A DNA stretch of 64,000 bases from Planosporangium spinosum (GTDB lineage: Bacteria; Actinomycetota; Actinomycetes; Mycobacteriales; Micromonosporaceae): assembly GCF_049999945.1 (NCBI RefSeq), contig NZ_JBLYUB010000035.1:1-64000 (forward strand), in the 5' to 3' direction. Below are positions 34,501-42,140 of the stretch, piece after piece. Numbering within the stretch: the first letter of the stretch is position 1; each line of letters opens with the position of its first letter. Both the position numbers and the translations under genes were made by a program. The notes beneath the pieces were generated by a model. That model saw only the letters and a program-made list of their open reading frames with translations. It was not told the origin of the DNA and ran no database searches.

Positions 34501-34869
34501 GAGGCGGAGTCGAGTGCCAACACCCTGACCGGTCAGGCCGCGGCGCGTACCTCGCCGAACGCCTCCGGCGGCCGGGTCGTCGGGTACGTCGGCGGTGGCG
34601 GCGGCAACACCCTGCGGTTCAACGGTGTCACCGCGGCGGCGGCCGGCAGCCGTACCGTCACCGTCCACTATGCCTCCGGTGAGGACCGGTCGGTCCAGAT
34701 CAGCGTCAACGGCGGCGCGGCCGTCACGGTCGGCACGCCGAGTACCGGTGGCTGGGACACCATCGGGTCGGTCACGGTGAGCCTGACCCTCGCCGCCGGC
34801 ACCAACACCCTCACCTTCGGCAACACCAGCGGCTGGGCACCGGACATCGACCGGATCGTGGTCGCGTGA
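31582..34869 (+). CDS. Large secreted glycoside hydrolase with CBM32- and CBM35-like modules
   Basis: A 1,095-residue exported enzyme with a twin-Arg-like basic N-terminus and a signal ending PPAGAA (about residue 36). A beta-sandwich and an (alpha/alpha)6-barrel region of the MGH1/GH63-like kind cover about 40-790 (FYRWWLMRFNNLDANIPG, NSYTQYIAEAAWKSY, HWRSGNLDRTEAAYQYSG, IDYRSWIHHNILG). A discoidin/F5-8C-like CBM32 spans about 815-965 and a CBM35-like module 970-1095. I cannot fix the GH family. In context with GH127 it could release beta-L-arabinofuranosides (inference). ATG 31582 has GGGAGGT upstream. Confidence 0.75.
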   Translation: MSSRRKPRSLRWKALVGIVAVTVATGAVTTLAAPPAGAAQTIGYPSFSGPAVPQPPVGYTTGNMMQAIYDAEKSGTDFWVDRLLARSGGNDPSDADGGILMTRGRALFMKQHNPAVIGFGGRVAYWESISDANAYAVTLSPGTFTEQSGQRWQAPSHWRGVYTSGSVQVTVTKFITNNNVAVTNLAIRNNGTGATTLTLRATSPYASAGSGNEMTGSTGVKNGLTTLTTKLSGDGFGASGGALTRTVTVGAGQAVQTKLVMGFIATEIPESATEYASYRDASPDNAFATHVRAYHKWWADNVPYIDVPEPAIKKEIFYRWWLMRFNNLDANIPGQTYQFPTSVEGALGYNNAIVLTQPMHIDDLKYLRDPKYSYGDWLSVGQVSKGGRFVDNPGDPENWSNSYTQYIAEAAWKSYQIHGGQPAIAANLAHYAEGDVKGQLAYYDHDNNGIIEYDWGALTGNDADAVSFHWRSGNLDRTEAAYQYSGALAAAQAYDATGDSAKATELRNLANRIRTAVSTVLWDPGDKLLKHRHVASNALDPWKEINNYYPYAVGLMPNTDEYKQALRLLADPAEYPVFPFYTANQRDKAAAAAAGSPGSNNFSTINSTVQFRLLSSALRTYPNQWIGTEDYKKLLYWNAWAQYVDGNTAWPDANEFWANWNPTTRHIDYRSWIHHNILGSSNWTVIEDVAGLRPRNDAKVELSPITIGWPNFTVNNLRYRNSDLTIVWDDPSDGVVRYSGVPEGYSIYVNGTRAMTVNKLVPLVYDPATGAVTFPGTAATVTYAAAMPAMRAPNQVVLSDPGTVDLLAKAGVDLTANLTNLAQGATVSASYTAGGTSTGAAVDGYPTNEPFWGAGGSANSSDWYELNFGSAKTVDEVRLYVKDSRPASGTYRAPASYQVQYFNGSGFVDVAGQVKTPAVPQGNDNNVRFTAVSTQRLRVVMTHASGARTGLTEVKVYNRGGGQPPPPPTGTSYEAESSANTLTGQAAARTSPNASGGRVVGYVGGGGGNTLRFNGVTAAAAGSRTVTVHYASGEDRSVQISVNGGAAVTVGTPSTGGWDTIGSVTVSLTLAAGTNTLTFGNTSGWAPDIDRIVVA

Positions 34870-34892
34870 CAAGCCCGGCCCGAGGCCGGTGA

Positions 34893-34905
34893 CGAAACCG
34901 TTTCG
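34893..34905. promoter_or_regulatory. LacI-type operator
   Basis: CGAAAC-C-GTTTCG, perfect 6-base arms, 24 bases after the hydrolase stop and about 105 bases before the LacI gene at 35009. It probably serves autoregulation of that LacI gene (inference). Confidence 0.5.
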
Positions 34906-35008
34906 GCGGCGGCCGTGAACGTGCGGTCGCACGTCGTGACCGTGCCGGTCGCGGTCCGGTAGCCTGACCGCCGGGGGCGTCCCCGCCCCAAAGCCGGAAA
35001 GGATTTCG

Positions 35009-36028
35009 GTGGGCAGGCAACGTTCGCGGTCCGTGACCCTGGCGGATGTGGCCAAGCTGGCCGGGGTGTCGGTGGCCACCGCCTCCAAGGCGCTCAACGC
35101 CCGCGAGGAGGTGGCGCCGACCACCCGCCGCCGGGTCATGCACGCCGCCCAGCAGCTGTCGTTCCGGCCGAACGTGCTGGCCCGGAGCCTCATCTCGGGT
35201 CGTTCGCGCGCCATCGGGCTGCTGACCGAGGAGCTCGGCCAGCGGTTCGCCTTCCCGGTCCTGCTCGGGGTGGAGAACGCGCTGGGCAACGAGCAGATGT
35301 GCGTGCTGCTGTGCGACGCCCGCGGTGACGTCATCCGGCGCGGGCACCACATCCAGACGCTGCTCGCCCGGCAGGTCGAAGGCTTCATCGTGCTCGGTGA
35401 CTCCAACGACGTGCTGCCGTCGGTCACCCGCGACATCCCGGTCCCGGTGGTCTACGTCTACGGCGAGTCGGACGATCCCGCGGACCTGTCGGTCATCGCC
35501 GACGACCGGGGCGGCGGGCGGCTGGCCGCCGAGCACCTGGTGTCGCTGGGGCGGCGGCGGATCGCCCACATCACCGGCCCGCAGACGTACCGGGCGGCCC
35601 GCGAGCGGGCCGTCGGCCTGCAGGCGGTGCTGCGCGACGCGGGCCTGCCGCTGACGGGCGGAGAGCCCCGGTACGGCGAGTGGTCCCAGCGCTGGGGGCG
35701 GCACGCCGTCGCGATGGTCCGCCACGCCACGCCCGACGTCGACGCCATCTTCTGCGGCAACGACCAGATCGCCAGCGGCGTGGTGGAGTCGCTGCTGGAC
35801 TCCGGCGTGCGGGTACCGGACGACGTCGCGGTCGTCGGGTACGACAACTGGGAGGTCTTCGCCACCGACTGCCGGCGCCCGCTGACCACCGTCGACCTGA
35901 ACCTCGAACAGTTGGGCGCGACCGCGGTGAAGTACCTGACCGCCGCGCTCGACGGCCAGCGGGCCTCCGGGGTCATCCGGCAGCCCTGCCGGCTGGTCGT
36001 CCGCGACTCGAGCGGGCCGGCCGGCTAG
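35009..36028 (+). CDS. LacI-family regulator
   Basis: A 339-residue LacI/GalR protein. The DNA-binding part is VTLADVAKLAGVSVATASKA, with hinge ARSLISGRSRAIG and a sugar-binding domain (IFCGNDQIASGVVESLL, VAVVGYDNWEVFATD). The GTG start has GGAAAGGA upstream. It is convergent with a paralogue: both stop codons are made by one CTAG at 36025-36028. The two paralogues share the wording of the effector domain (YGEWSxxWGR, FCGNDQ, DNW), so they may sense related sugars. Confidence 0.93.
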   Translation: MGRQRSRSVTLADVAKLAGVSVATASKALNAREEVAPTTRRRVMHAAQQLSFRPNVLARSLISGRSRAIGLLTEELGQRFAFPVLLGVENALGNEQMCVLLCDARGDVIRRGHHIQTLLARQVEGFIVLGDSNDVLPSVTRDIPVPVVYVYGESDDPADLSVIADDRGGGRLAAEHLVSLGRRRIAHITGPQTYRAARERAVGLQAVLRDAGLPLTGGEPRYGEWSQRWGRHAVAMVRHATPDVDAIFCGNDQIASGVVESLLDSGVRVPDDVAVVGYDNWEVFATDCRRPLTTVDLNLEQLGATAVKYLTAALDGQRASGVIRQPCRLVVRDSSGPAG

Positions 36029-37050
36029 GCCGGGGAGCCGGGCGGGACGGCGGTGGACTCGCGTACCACCAGCCGGCACGGCCGCACGTGCCGGCCCGGT
36101 GCGGGCCTGCCGTCGATGGCGGCCAGCAGCAGGTCGGCGGCGGTCCGGCCCAGCCCCTCGAGTTCCATGTCGACGCTGGTCAGTGGCGGCTGGCAGGCGA
36201 GCGCCATGACGTCCCAGTTGTCGAAGCCGACGACCGCGACGTCGTCGGGGATGCGCCGGCCGCTCGCGCGCAGCCCGTCGGTCAGCCCGCGGGCGACCTG
36301 GTCGTTGCCGCAGAAGACCGCGTTGAACTCGGCGCCGGAGGCGAGCAGCATGCCGGCCGCGCGGCGGCCCCAGGCCTCGCTCCATTCGCCGTACAGGGTC
36401 GGTGTCACGTACGCCAGCCCCGCCTCGGCGAGCCGGTCCGCCGCGGCGGCCGACCGGACCCGCGCCGAGTGGTGGTGCTCGGGCCCGGTGACGTGGGCGA
36501 TCCGGCGGCGCCCGACGGCGAGCAGGTGCTCGACCGCCTTGGCGGCTCCGCCCTCCTCGTCGGCCACCACCGAGCAGTCGCGCGGGTCGGTGGAGCTGAC
36601 GAACGCGTACACCACGGGCACCGGAAGATCAGTCGCGATCGGTGACCGGGTGCGGGCCCGGCGGCCGGTCACGATGATGCCGTCGACCCGGTGGCCGAGC
36701 AGGGTACGCAGGTAGTACTGCTCGCGGATGGGATCGTCCCGGCCGTCGCACAGGAAGACCGACATCCGGCCGGCGCCCAGCGCATCCTCGGCCCCGGTCA
36801 TCAACGGGATGCTGAACCGGCCGATGGTGTCCGTCGTGATCATCCCGACGGTGTAGCTGCGGCCGGAGTGCAGCGTGCGCGCCGCCGCGCTGGCCTGGAA
36901 ACCGAGCCGCTCGGCAGCGGCGCGGACCCGCTCGCGGGTCTCCGCGCGCAGCGAGCCGCGGCCGTTGAGCGCCTTGGAGGCGGTGCCGACCGAGACGCCG
37001 GCCAGGGCGGCGACGTCGCTGATGGTCGCCGGGCGGATCGGCTGCTTCAC
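36025..37050 (-). CDS. LacI-family regulator of the arabinofuranoside importer operon
   Basis: A 341-residue LacI protein: HTH TISDVAALAGVSVGTASKAL, hinge ARTLHSGRSYTVG, effector domain ending SVDMELEGLGRTAADLLL. It is a paralogue of the gene at 35009. It is divergent from the ABC transporter operon at 37191, with a promoter and operator-like site in the 140-base gap, so it most likely represses that operon until an arabinofuranoside-type sugar binds (inference). Confidence 0.93.
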   Translation of the reverse strand: MKQPIRPATISDVAALAGVSVGTASKALNGRGSLRAETRERVRAAAERLGFQASAAARTLHSGRSYTVGMITTDTIGRFSIPLMTGAEDALGAGRMSVFLCDGRDDPIREQYYLRTLLGHRVDGIIVTGRRARTRSPIATDLPVPVVYAFVSSTDPRDCSVVADEEGGAAKAVEHLLAVGRRRIAHVTGPEHHHSARVRSAAAADRLAEAGLAYVTPTLYGEWSEAWGRRAAGMLLASGAEFNAVFCGNDQVARGLTDGLRASGRRIPDDVAVVGFDNWDVMALACQPPLTSVDMELEGLGRTAADLLLAAIDGRPAPGRHVRPCRLVVRESTAVPPGSPA

Positions 37051-37107
37051 AGTTTCCCGCTTTCCTCACACCGCTTCTGTTGTGGACAACTGGATTGGAC
37101 CTTCACC

Positions 37108-37158
37108 TTGACATATTGATGAATTTAAACCTAGCCTGGGCTGGGAAAACGGTTGCCT
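37108..37158 (+). promoter_or_regulatory. Promoter with overlapping LacI-type operator for ABC operon
   Basis: TTGACA (37108-37113), 18-base spacer, TAGCCT (37132-37137), followed at 37143-37158 by GGGAAAACGGTTGCCT, a pseudo-palindrome about a central CG (GG-AA...TT-CC). The operator covers the expected transcription start, a typical repressor position. The first gene starts at 37191. The local AT-rich stretch ATATTGATGAATTTAAAC stands out in this GC-rich DNA. Confidence 0.65.
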
Positions 37159-37190
37159 GATTTTCCTACCGTCCCGGGGCTGGAGACCTG

Positions 37191-38483
37191 ATGGCTCGTC
37201 GACCCGTCACCACCCGTGTTGCACCCGTCCTCCTCGCCGCCGCGCTGCTCGCCGGCTGTCAGAGCGCCCCGTCGTCCTCGTCGGCGAACGACACGACCGC
37301 CAGGGACGACGGCACCGAGATCACCATGTGGACCCGTTCGCCCACCGCCACCTTCAGCCAGACGCTCATCGACGCGTACAACGCCGGCCACCGCAACAAG
37401 GTGAAGCTGACCGTGATCCCGGCCGACTCGTACCAGCAGAAGGTCGGGACGGCGGCCGGCGCCAAGCAGTTGCCCGACGTCCTCGCCGCGGACGTGGTCT
37501 ACGCGCCCAACTACGCCGCCAAGGGCACCTTCCTCGACCTCACCGGCCGGGTCGACCGGCTGCCGTTCAAGGACAGCCTGGCCCCGGCGCACCTGAAGAC
37601 CGCCACCCACGGCGGCAGGATCTACGGCGTACCGCACGACATCGACCTGTCCGCGGTCTTCTACAACAAGGCCCTGTACCGCAGGGCCGGGCTGGACCCG
37701 GAGCGACCGCCGACCACGCTGGACGAGCTGTACGACCACGCCAAGAAGATCAACGCCCTCGGCGGGGGAGCGCACGGGTACTACTTCGGCGGCGCGTGCC
37801 CGGGCTGCATGCTGTTCACCACATGGCCGATGATCTGGGCGTCCGGCGCCACGGTCAGCAACGACGAGGGAACCGCGTCCACGATCGACAACGACGCCGC
37901 CGCCAAGGTCTACCGCCTGTACCGGAAGATGTACGCCGAGGGCCTGACCCCGGCCGCGGTGAAGAACGAGAACGGGCCCACCTGGACCCAGGAGTTCGGC
38001 AACGGCACGATCGGCATCCAGCCGATGGGCGCCACCGTGCTGCAGACCCTCAAGGAGGGCGCCGACCTCGACGTCGGCGTCGCACCGATCCCCGGACTGA
38101 CCGGGGGGAGCTCCTCCTTCGTCGGCGGCGACGTGCTCGGCATCAGCGCCACCAGCAAGCACGCGGCGCAGGCATGGGACTTCATCTCCTGGACGCTGGA
38201 CCGCGACGCCCAGGTCAACGTCGTGGCCAGGAACAAGAACATCACGGTACGCGGCGACCTGGCCGACAACACCTACGCCCAGCAGGACAAGCGCCTGGCG
38301 ATGTTCAACCGGCTGGCCGGGCAGGGGCGGACGCCGATCTCGGTCAACTTCGGCCGCACGTACAACGACCCCAACGGCCCGTGGACCTCCACCGTGATCG
38401 AGGCGGTCTTCGGCACGGCCGACCCCGCGGCGGTACTCAGACAACACAACCCGACCATCACCGAGTCCCTGGCCGGCGGCTGA
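37191..38483 (+). CDS. Sugar ABC transporter substrate-binding lipoprotein
   Basis: A 430-residue extracellular solute-binding protein of family 1. It has a lipoprotein signal with lipobox LLAGC (Cys near 23), then the bilobed fold with TMWTRSPTATFSQTLIDAYN, GVPHDIDLSAVFYNKALYR and IGIQPMGATVLQTLKEG. It captures the sugar outside the membrane for the two permeases that follow. The start is preceded by CTGGAGACCTG. It is first in a four-gene operon ending with GH127. Confidence 0.93.
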   Translation: MARRPVTTRVAPVLLAAALLAGCQSAPSSSSANDTTARDDGTEITMWTRSPTATFSQTLIDAYNAGHRNKVKLTVIPADSYQQKVGTAAGAKQLPDVLAADVVYAPNYAAKGTFLDLTGRVDRLPFKDSLAPAHLKTATHGGRIYGVPHDIDLSAVFYNKALYRRAGLDPERPPTTLDELYDHAKKINALGGGAHGYYFGGACPGCMLFTTWPMIWASGATVSNDEGTASTIDNDAAAKVYRLYRKMYAEGLTPAAVKNENGPTWTQEFGNGTIGIQPMGATVLQTLKEGADLDVGVAPIPGLTGGSSSFVGGDVLGISATSKHAAQAWDFISWTLDRDAQVNVVARNKNITVRGDLADNTYAQQDKRLAMFNRLAGQGRTPISVNFGRTYNDPNGPWTSTVIEAVFGTADPAAVLRQHNPTITESLAGG

Positions 38484-38487
38484 GGCG

Positions 38488-39393
38488 ATGGTTGCCGTTG
38501 CCACCCCGGTAACCGCCGGGACACCGGCCCCGCCGGCGCGGCCCACGCTGTCGCGCCGGCGGCTCGGCGCCCTCTACGCGGCCCCGATGGCGGCGATCGT
38601 GACGGTCCTGTTCGTCGTCCCGCTCGGGCTGATGGTCTGGATGTCGTTCAACCACTGGCCACTGCTGGGCGCGTCCGAGCCGAACGGCGTGGCCAACTAC
38701 CGGGCCCTTGGCGACCCGCTGTTCGGCCGGGCCATCGTGTTCACCCTCGAGTACACCGCGGTGACCACGGTCGTGCTCAGCCTCGTGGCCCTGGGGCTCG
38801 CCCTGCTGGTACAGGAGGCCCGGCCCGGGGTCGGGCTGTTGCGGACCGTGTACTTCCTGCCCAGCGCGGTCGGGCTGGCATCGGCCAGCCTGCTGTTCTA
38901 CGGGCTGTTCCACACCGAGTCCTCCGCGCTGAACCAGCTCGTACGGCTGGTCGGCCTCGGTACCGTGGACTGGCTGGGCAGCACCGGCAACGCGCTGCTG
39001 TCCACGGTAGGCATGATCACCTGGCGGTTCGCCGGTTTCTACATGCTGATCCTGCTGACCGGCCTGCAGAGCATCGACCCGGCCCTGTACGAGGCGGCCC
39101 GCACCGACGGGGCCTCCCGCTGGCAGATCCTCACCCGCGTCACGCTGCCCCTGCTGCGGCCCACGCTCGCGCTGATGATGGTGCTGTCGGTCACCGGGTC
39201 GCTGCTGGCCTTCGACCAGTTCTTCATCCTCACCGGCGGCCGGCACGGCACCGCGACGATGGTCATCGACATCTACCGGGAAGCGTTCCTGTCCCAGGAC
39301 CTCGGCCGGGCCGCGGCGATCTCCGTGGTCATCCTGGGCGTGCTGATCGCGCTCAACGGCGCACAGCTCCACCTGATCCGGCGAAAGGGCTGA
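38488..39393 (+). CDS. Sugar ABC transporter permease (MalF-like)
   Basis: A 301-residue membrane protein with six hydrophobic spans and the EAA loop (YEAARTDGASRWQILTRVTL) that contacts the ATPase. It starts 4 bases after the binding-protein stop. No ATPase gene is nearby; actinomycetes often use a shared MsiK-type ATPase for such importers (family knowledge). Confidence 0.93.
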   Translation: MVAVATPVTAGTPAPPARPTLSRRRLGALYAAPMAAIVTVLFVVPLGLMVWMSFNHWPLLGASEPNGVANYRALGDPLFGRAIVFTLEYTAVTTVVLSLVALGLALLVQEARPGVGLLRTVYFLPSAVGLASASLLFYGLFHTESSALNQLVRLVGLGTVDWLGSTGNALLSTVGMITWRFAGFYMLILLTGLQSIDPALYEAARTDGASRWQILTRVTLPLLRPTLALMMVLSVTGSLLAFDQFFILTGGRHGTATMVIDIYREAFLSQDLGRAAAISVVILGVLIALNGAQLHLIRRKG

Positions 39394-39395
39394 CG

Positions 39396-40211
39396 ATGAC
39401 CCGGCGAACGGTCGACTTCTACGCCACCTCGTCGGTGCTGGCGGTGCTGTTCCTGCTGCCCATGTTCTGGACCACGGTGCAGTCCGTGCACGGCCGCCAG
39501 GCCGCCGGCGGCGCCCGGGACGGCTGGGGCGTGGACAACTACCGCCGCCTGGCCGACTACGGCAGCGGGCTGCCGGTGTACCTGCTCAACACCGCCGTGG
39601 TCGCGCTGGTCGCGGTCGTGGTCACGGTCGTGGCCACGACGCTCGGCGGGTACGCCGTGGCGCGGCTGGACTTCCCCGGCAGGAACCTGTTGTTCCTGGT
39701 GACGCTGGCGATCCTGATGGTGCCGTACACCACGATCCTGGTGCCGCTGTACGTCCTGCTCGGCTGGATCGGCCTGCAGAACTCGCTGGTCGGCCTGGGT
39801 CTGGTACTGGCCGTGTTCCAGCTGCCCTTCGGGCTGTTCATGATGCGCAACTCGTTCGAGGCGTTGCCGGTGGAACTGGAGGAGGCGGCGCTCATCGACG
39901 GCTGCACCCCCACCGGGGCGCTGCGCCGGGTGCTGCTGCGCGGCGTGGCACCCGGCATGGTGACCGTCGCGCTGTTCTCCTTCCTGGCCGCCTGGAACGA
40001 GTTCGTCGCGCCGCTGATCTTCCTGACCGACGGCGGCAAGTTCACCCTGCCGGTCGCGCTGTTCAACCTGCAGAGCGGCACCCTCGGCTCGGTCGACTTC
40101 GGCGCGCTGCAGGCCGGAGTGGTCACGGCGGCCGTGCCGTGCGTGCTGGTCTTCCTGCTGCTGCAGCGCTACTACGTCCGCGGCTTCCTCTCCGGCGCGC
40201 TGAAGGGTTGA
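39396..40211 (+). CDS. Sugar ABC transporter permease (MalG-like)
   Basis: A 271-residue membrane protein with six spans and the EAA loop (LEEAALIDGCTPTGALRRVL). It begins 2 bases after the preceding stop, so the permeases are coupled. The expected ending (LQRYYVRGFLSGALKG) of MalG-type permeases is present. Confidence 0.93.
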   Translation: MTRRTVDFYATSSVLAVLFLLPMFWTTVQSVHGRQAAGGARDGWGVDNYRRLADYGSGLPVYLLNTAVVALVAVVVTVVATTLGGYAVARLDFPGRNLLFLVTLAILMVPYTTILVPLYVLLGWIGLQNSLVGLGLVLAVFQLPFGLFMMRNSFEALPVELEEAALIDGCTPTGALRRVLLRGVAPGMVTVALFSFLAAWNEFVAPLIFLTDGGKFTLPVALFNLQSGTLGSVDFGALQAGVVTAAVPCVLVFLLLQRYYVRGFLSGALKG

Positions 40212-40213
40212 GC

Positions 40214-42097
40214 ATGGCGAACTCACATCCGGGCCCGGTCGCCCCGACCCCGTCCGCCGTCGCCGCGCTGCGGCCGCTGCCACTCGATGCGGTACGCCTC
40301 GATCCGGCCGGGCTGCTCGGTGCATGGCAGGAGCGCAACGCGACGGCCACCGTGCCGCACTGCGTCGCGCAGGTGGAGGCACACGGCCCGCTCGACAACG
40401 TGCGCCGCGTGGTGGGGGAGAGCACCCGGGACTTCCGGGGGCTGTTCTTCGCCGACTCCGACATCTACAAGACCGCCGAGGCGGTGGCCTGGCAGCTGGC
40501 CGGCGCGCGGGCCGACGCGGGGCTGCGGGAGTGGCTCGACGCCACCACGGCACTGCTGGGCAAGGCACAGGACGAGGACGGCTACCTCGACTCGTACTTC
40601 ATGGTGGACCGGCCCGAACAGCGCTGGCGCGAGTTGCCCTGGAGCCACGAGCTGTACTGCGCCGGGCACCTCATCCAGGCCGCGGTCGCCGCCGAACGGG
40701 CCGGCGTCGGCAGCGAACTCATGCCGATCGCGCGCCGGTTCGCCGATCTCGTCGTCGACGTGTTCGCCCACACCGACGGCGTGTGCGGTCACCCGGAGAT
40801 CGAGACCGCACTGGTGGAGCTGTACCGGACCACCGGCCACCGGCCGTACCTGGAGCAGGCGCGGCGGTTTGTGGACCTGCGCGGTCACGGCCTGCTGGGC
40901 GCCGACCGGTTCGGGCCCGGCTACTTCCAGGACCACGTACCGGTCCGGCAGGCCCGCGAGGTGACCGGGCACGCGGTGCGGCAGCTGTACCTGTTGGCCG
41001 GCATGGTGGACGTCGCGGTCGAGACGCACGACACGCCGCTGCTCGACGCCGCGACCCGGCTGTGGGACGACGCGTTCAGCCGCAAGACCTACGTCACCGG
41101 CGGGCACGGGTCGCGCCACCGCGACGAGGCGTTCGGCGACCCGCACGAGCTGCCGCCGGACCGGGCGTACGCCGAGACCTGCGCGGCGATCGCGAGCTTC
41201 CAGTGGAACTGGCGCATGCTGCTGGCGACCGGCCGGCACCGGTACGCCGACGAGATGGAGCGCACCCTGCACAACGCCGTCGCGGGGGCCATCTCCGCCG
41301 ACGGCCGGCACTTCTTCTATTCCAACCCGCTGCAACTGCGCACCGGACACGACGGGTCCGACGAGGACGCGCCCGCGCAGCGGCTGGCCTGGTACCGGTG
41401 CCCCTGCTGCCCGCCCAACCTCGCGCGGCTGATGGCCTCGCTGCACGGGTACGTCGCGACCGCCGACGACGACGGCGTCCAGCTGCACCTGTACGGCGCG
41501 GGGACGATCCGCGCGGGCGACCTCGACGTCGAGGTGCGCACCGGGTACCCGTGGCACGGGCGGATCGAGGTCACCGTCCGTGCCGGCACCGCGCGGCCAC
41601 GGACCCTCGCCCTGCGGGTGCCCGGCTGGTGCGCGGAGTACCGCGTCGAGGTCGACGGCGTTGCCGTCGCGGCCGCCGCCGAAGCCGGTTACGTCCGGCT
41701 CACGCGCGACTGGAGCCGGCCGACCGTGGTCCGTCTGGACCTGGCCATGCCGCCGCGGCTGGTGGTCGCCCACCCGCGCGTGGACGCGGTACGCGGCTGC
41801 GTCGCGCTCGCCCGTGGCCCGCTGGTGTACTGCGTCGAGCAGGCGGACCTGCCGGACGGCGTCGACGTCGAGGATGTCCGCCTCGACGTCGACGGGCCGG
41901 TCACCGTCCGGGACGACGGAGACCGGGTCGTGCTCACCACGAGCGGAGCGGTGGTCGGGCCGGTCGTGGAGCTGTACCGGGACCACCCCCTGACCGGCGG
42001 GGTGTCGCGGCCGCTCACGATCACGTCGGTGCCGTACTTCCTGTGGGGCAACCGCGGCCCGGGCGCGATGCGGGTGTGGGTTCCCGTCGCCGGCTGA
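40214..42097 (+). CDS. GH127 beta-L-arabinofuranosidase
   Basis: A 627-residue enzyme of glycoside hydrolase family 127. By comparison with Bifidobacterium HypBA1, the zinc ligands E321, C323, C398 and C399 are present, with C398 as nucleophile (RCPCCPPN) and E305 as acid/base (DEAFGDPHELPPDRAYAETC). It has no signal peptide, so it acts in the cytoplasm on imported oligosaccharides, releasing L-arabinose. ATG 40214 lies 2 bases after the permease stop. The Zn/Cys site makes the family assignment strong; the exact substrate is inferred. Confidence 0.92.
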   Translation: MANSHPGPVAPTPSAVAALRPLPLDAVRLDPAGLLGAWQERNATATVPHCVAQVEAHGPLDNVRRVVGESTRDFRGLFFADSDIYKTAEAVAWQLAGARADAGLREWLDATTALLGKAQDEDGYLDSYFMVDRPEQRWRELPWSHELYCAGHLIQAAVAAERAGVGSELMPIARRFADLVVDVFAHTDGVCGHPEIETALVELYRTTGHRPYLEQARRFVDLRGHGLLGADRFGPGYFQDHVPVRQAREVTGHAVRQLYLLAGMVDVAVETHDTPLLDAATRLWDDAFSRKTYVTGGHGSRHRDEAFGDPHELPPDRAYAETCAAIASFQWNWRMLLATGRHRYADEMERTLHNAVAGAISADGRHFFYSNPLQLRTGHDGSDEDAPAQRLAWYRCPCCPPNLARLMASLHGYVATADDDGVQLHLYGAGTIRAGDLDVEVRTGYPWHGRIEVTVRAGTARPRTLALRVPGWCAEYRVEVDGVAVAAAAEAGYVRLTRDWSRPTVVRLDLAMPPRLVVAHPRVDAVRGCVALARGPLVYCVEQADLPDGVDVEDVRLDVDGPVTVRDDGDRVVLTTSGAVVGPVVELYRDHPLTGGVSRPLTITSVPYFLWGNRGPGAMRVWVPVAG

Positions 42098-42140
42098 AAC
42101 GGCGCGCACCGGAATCTCCGGACAGCGGAGCCACGGACAG

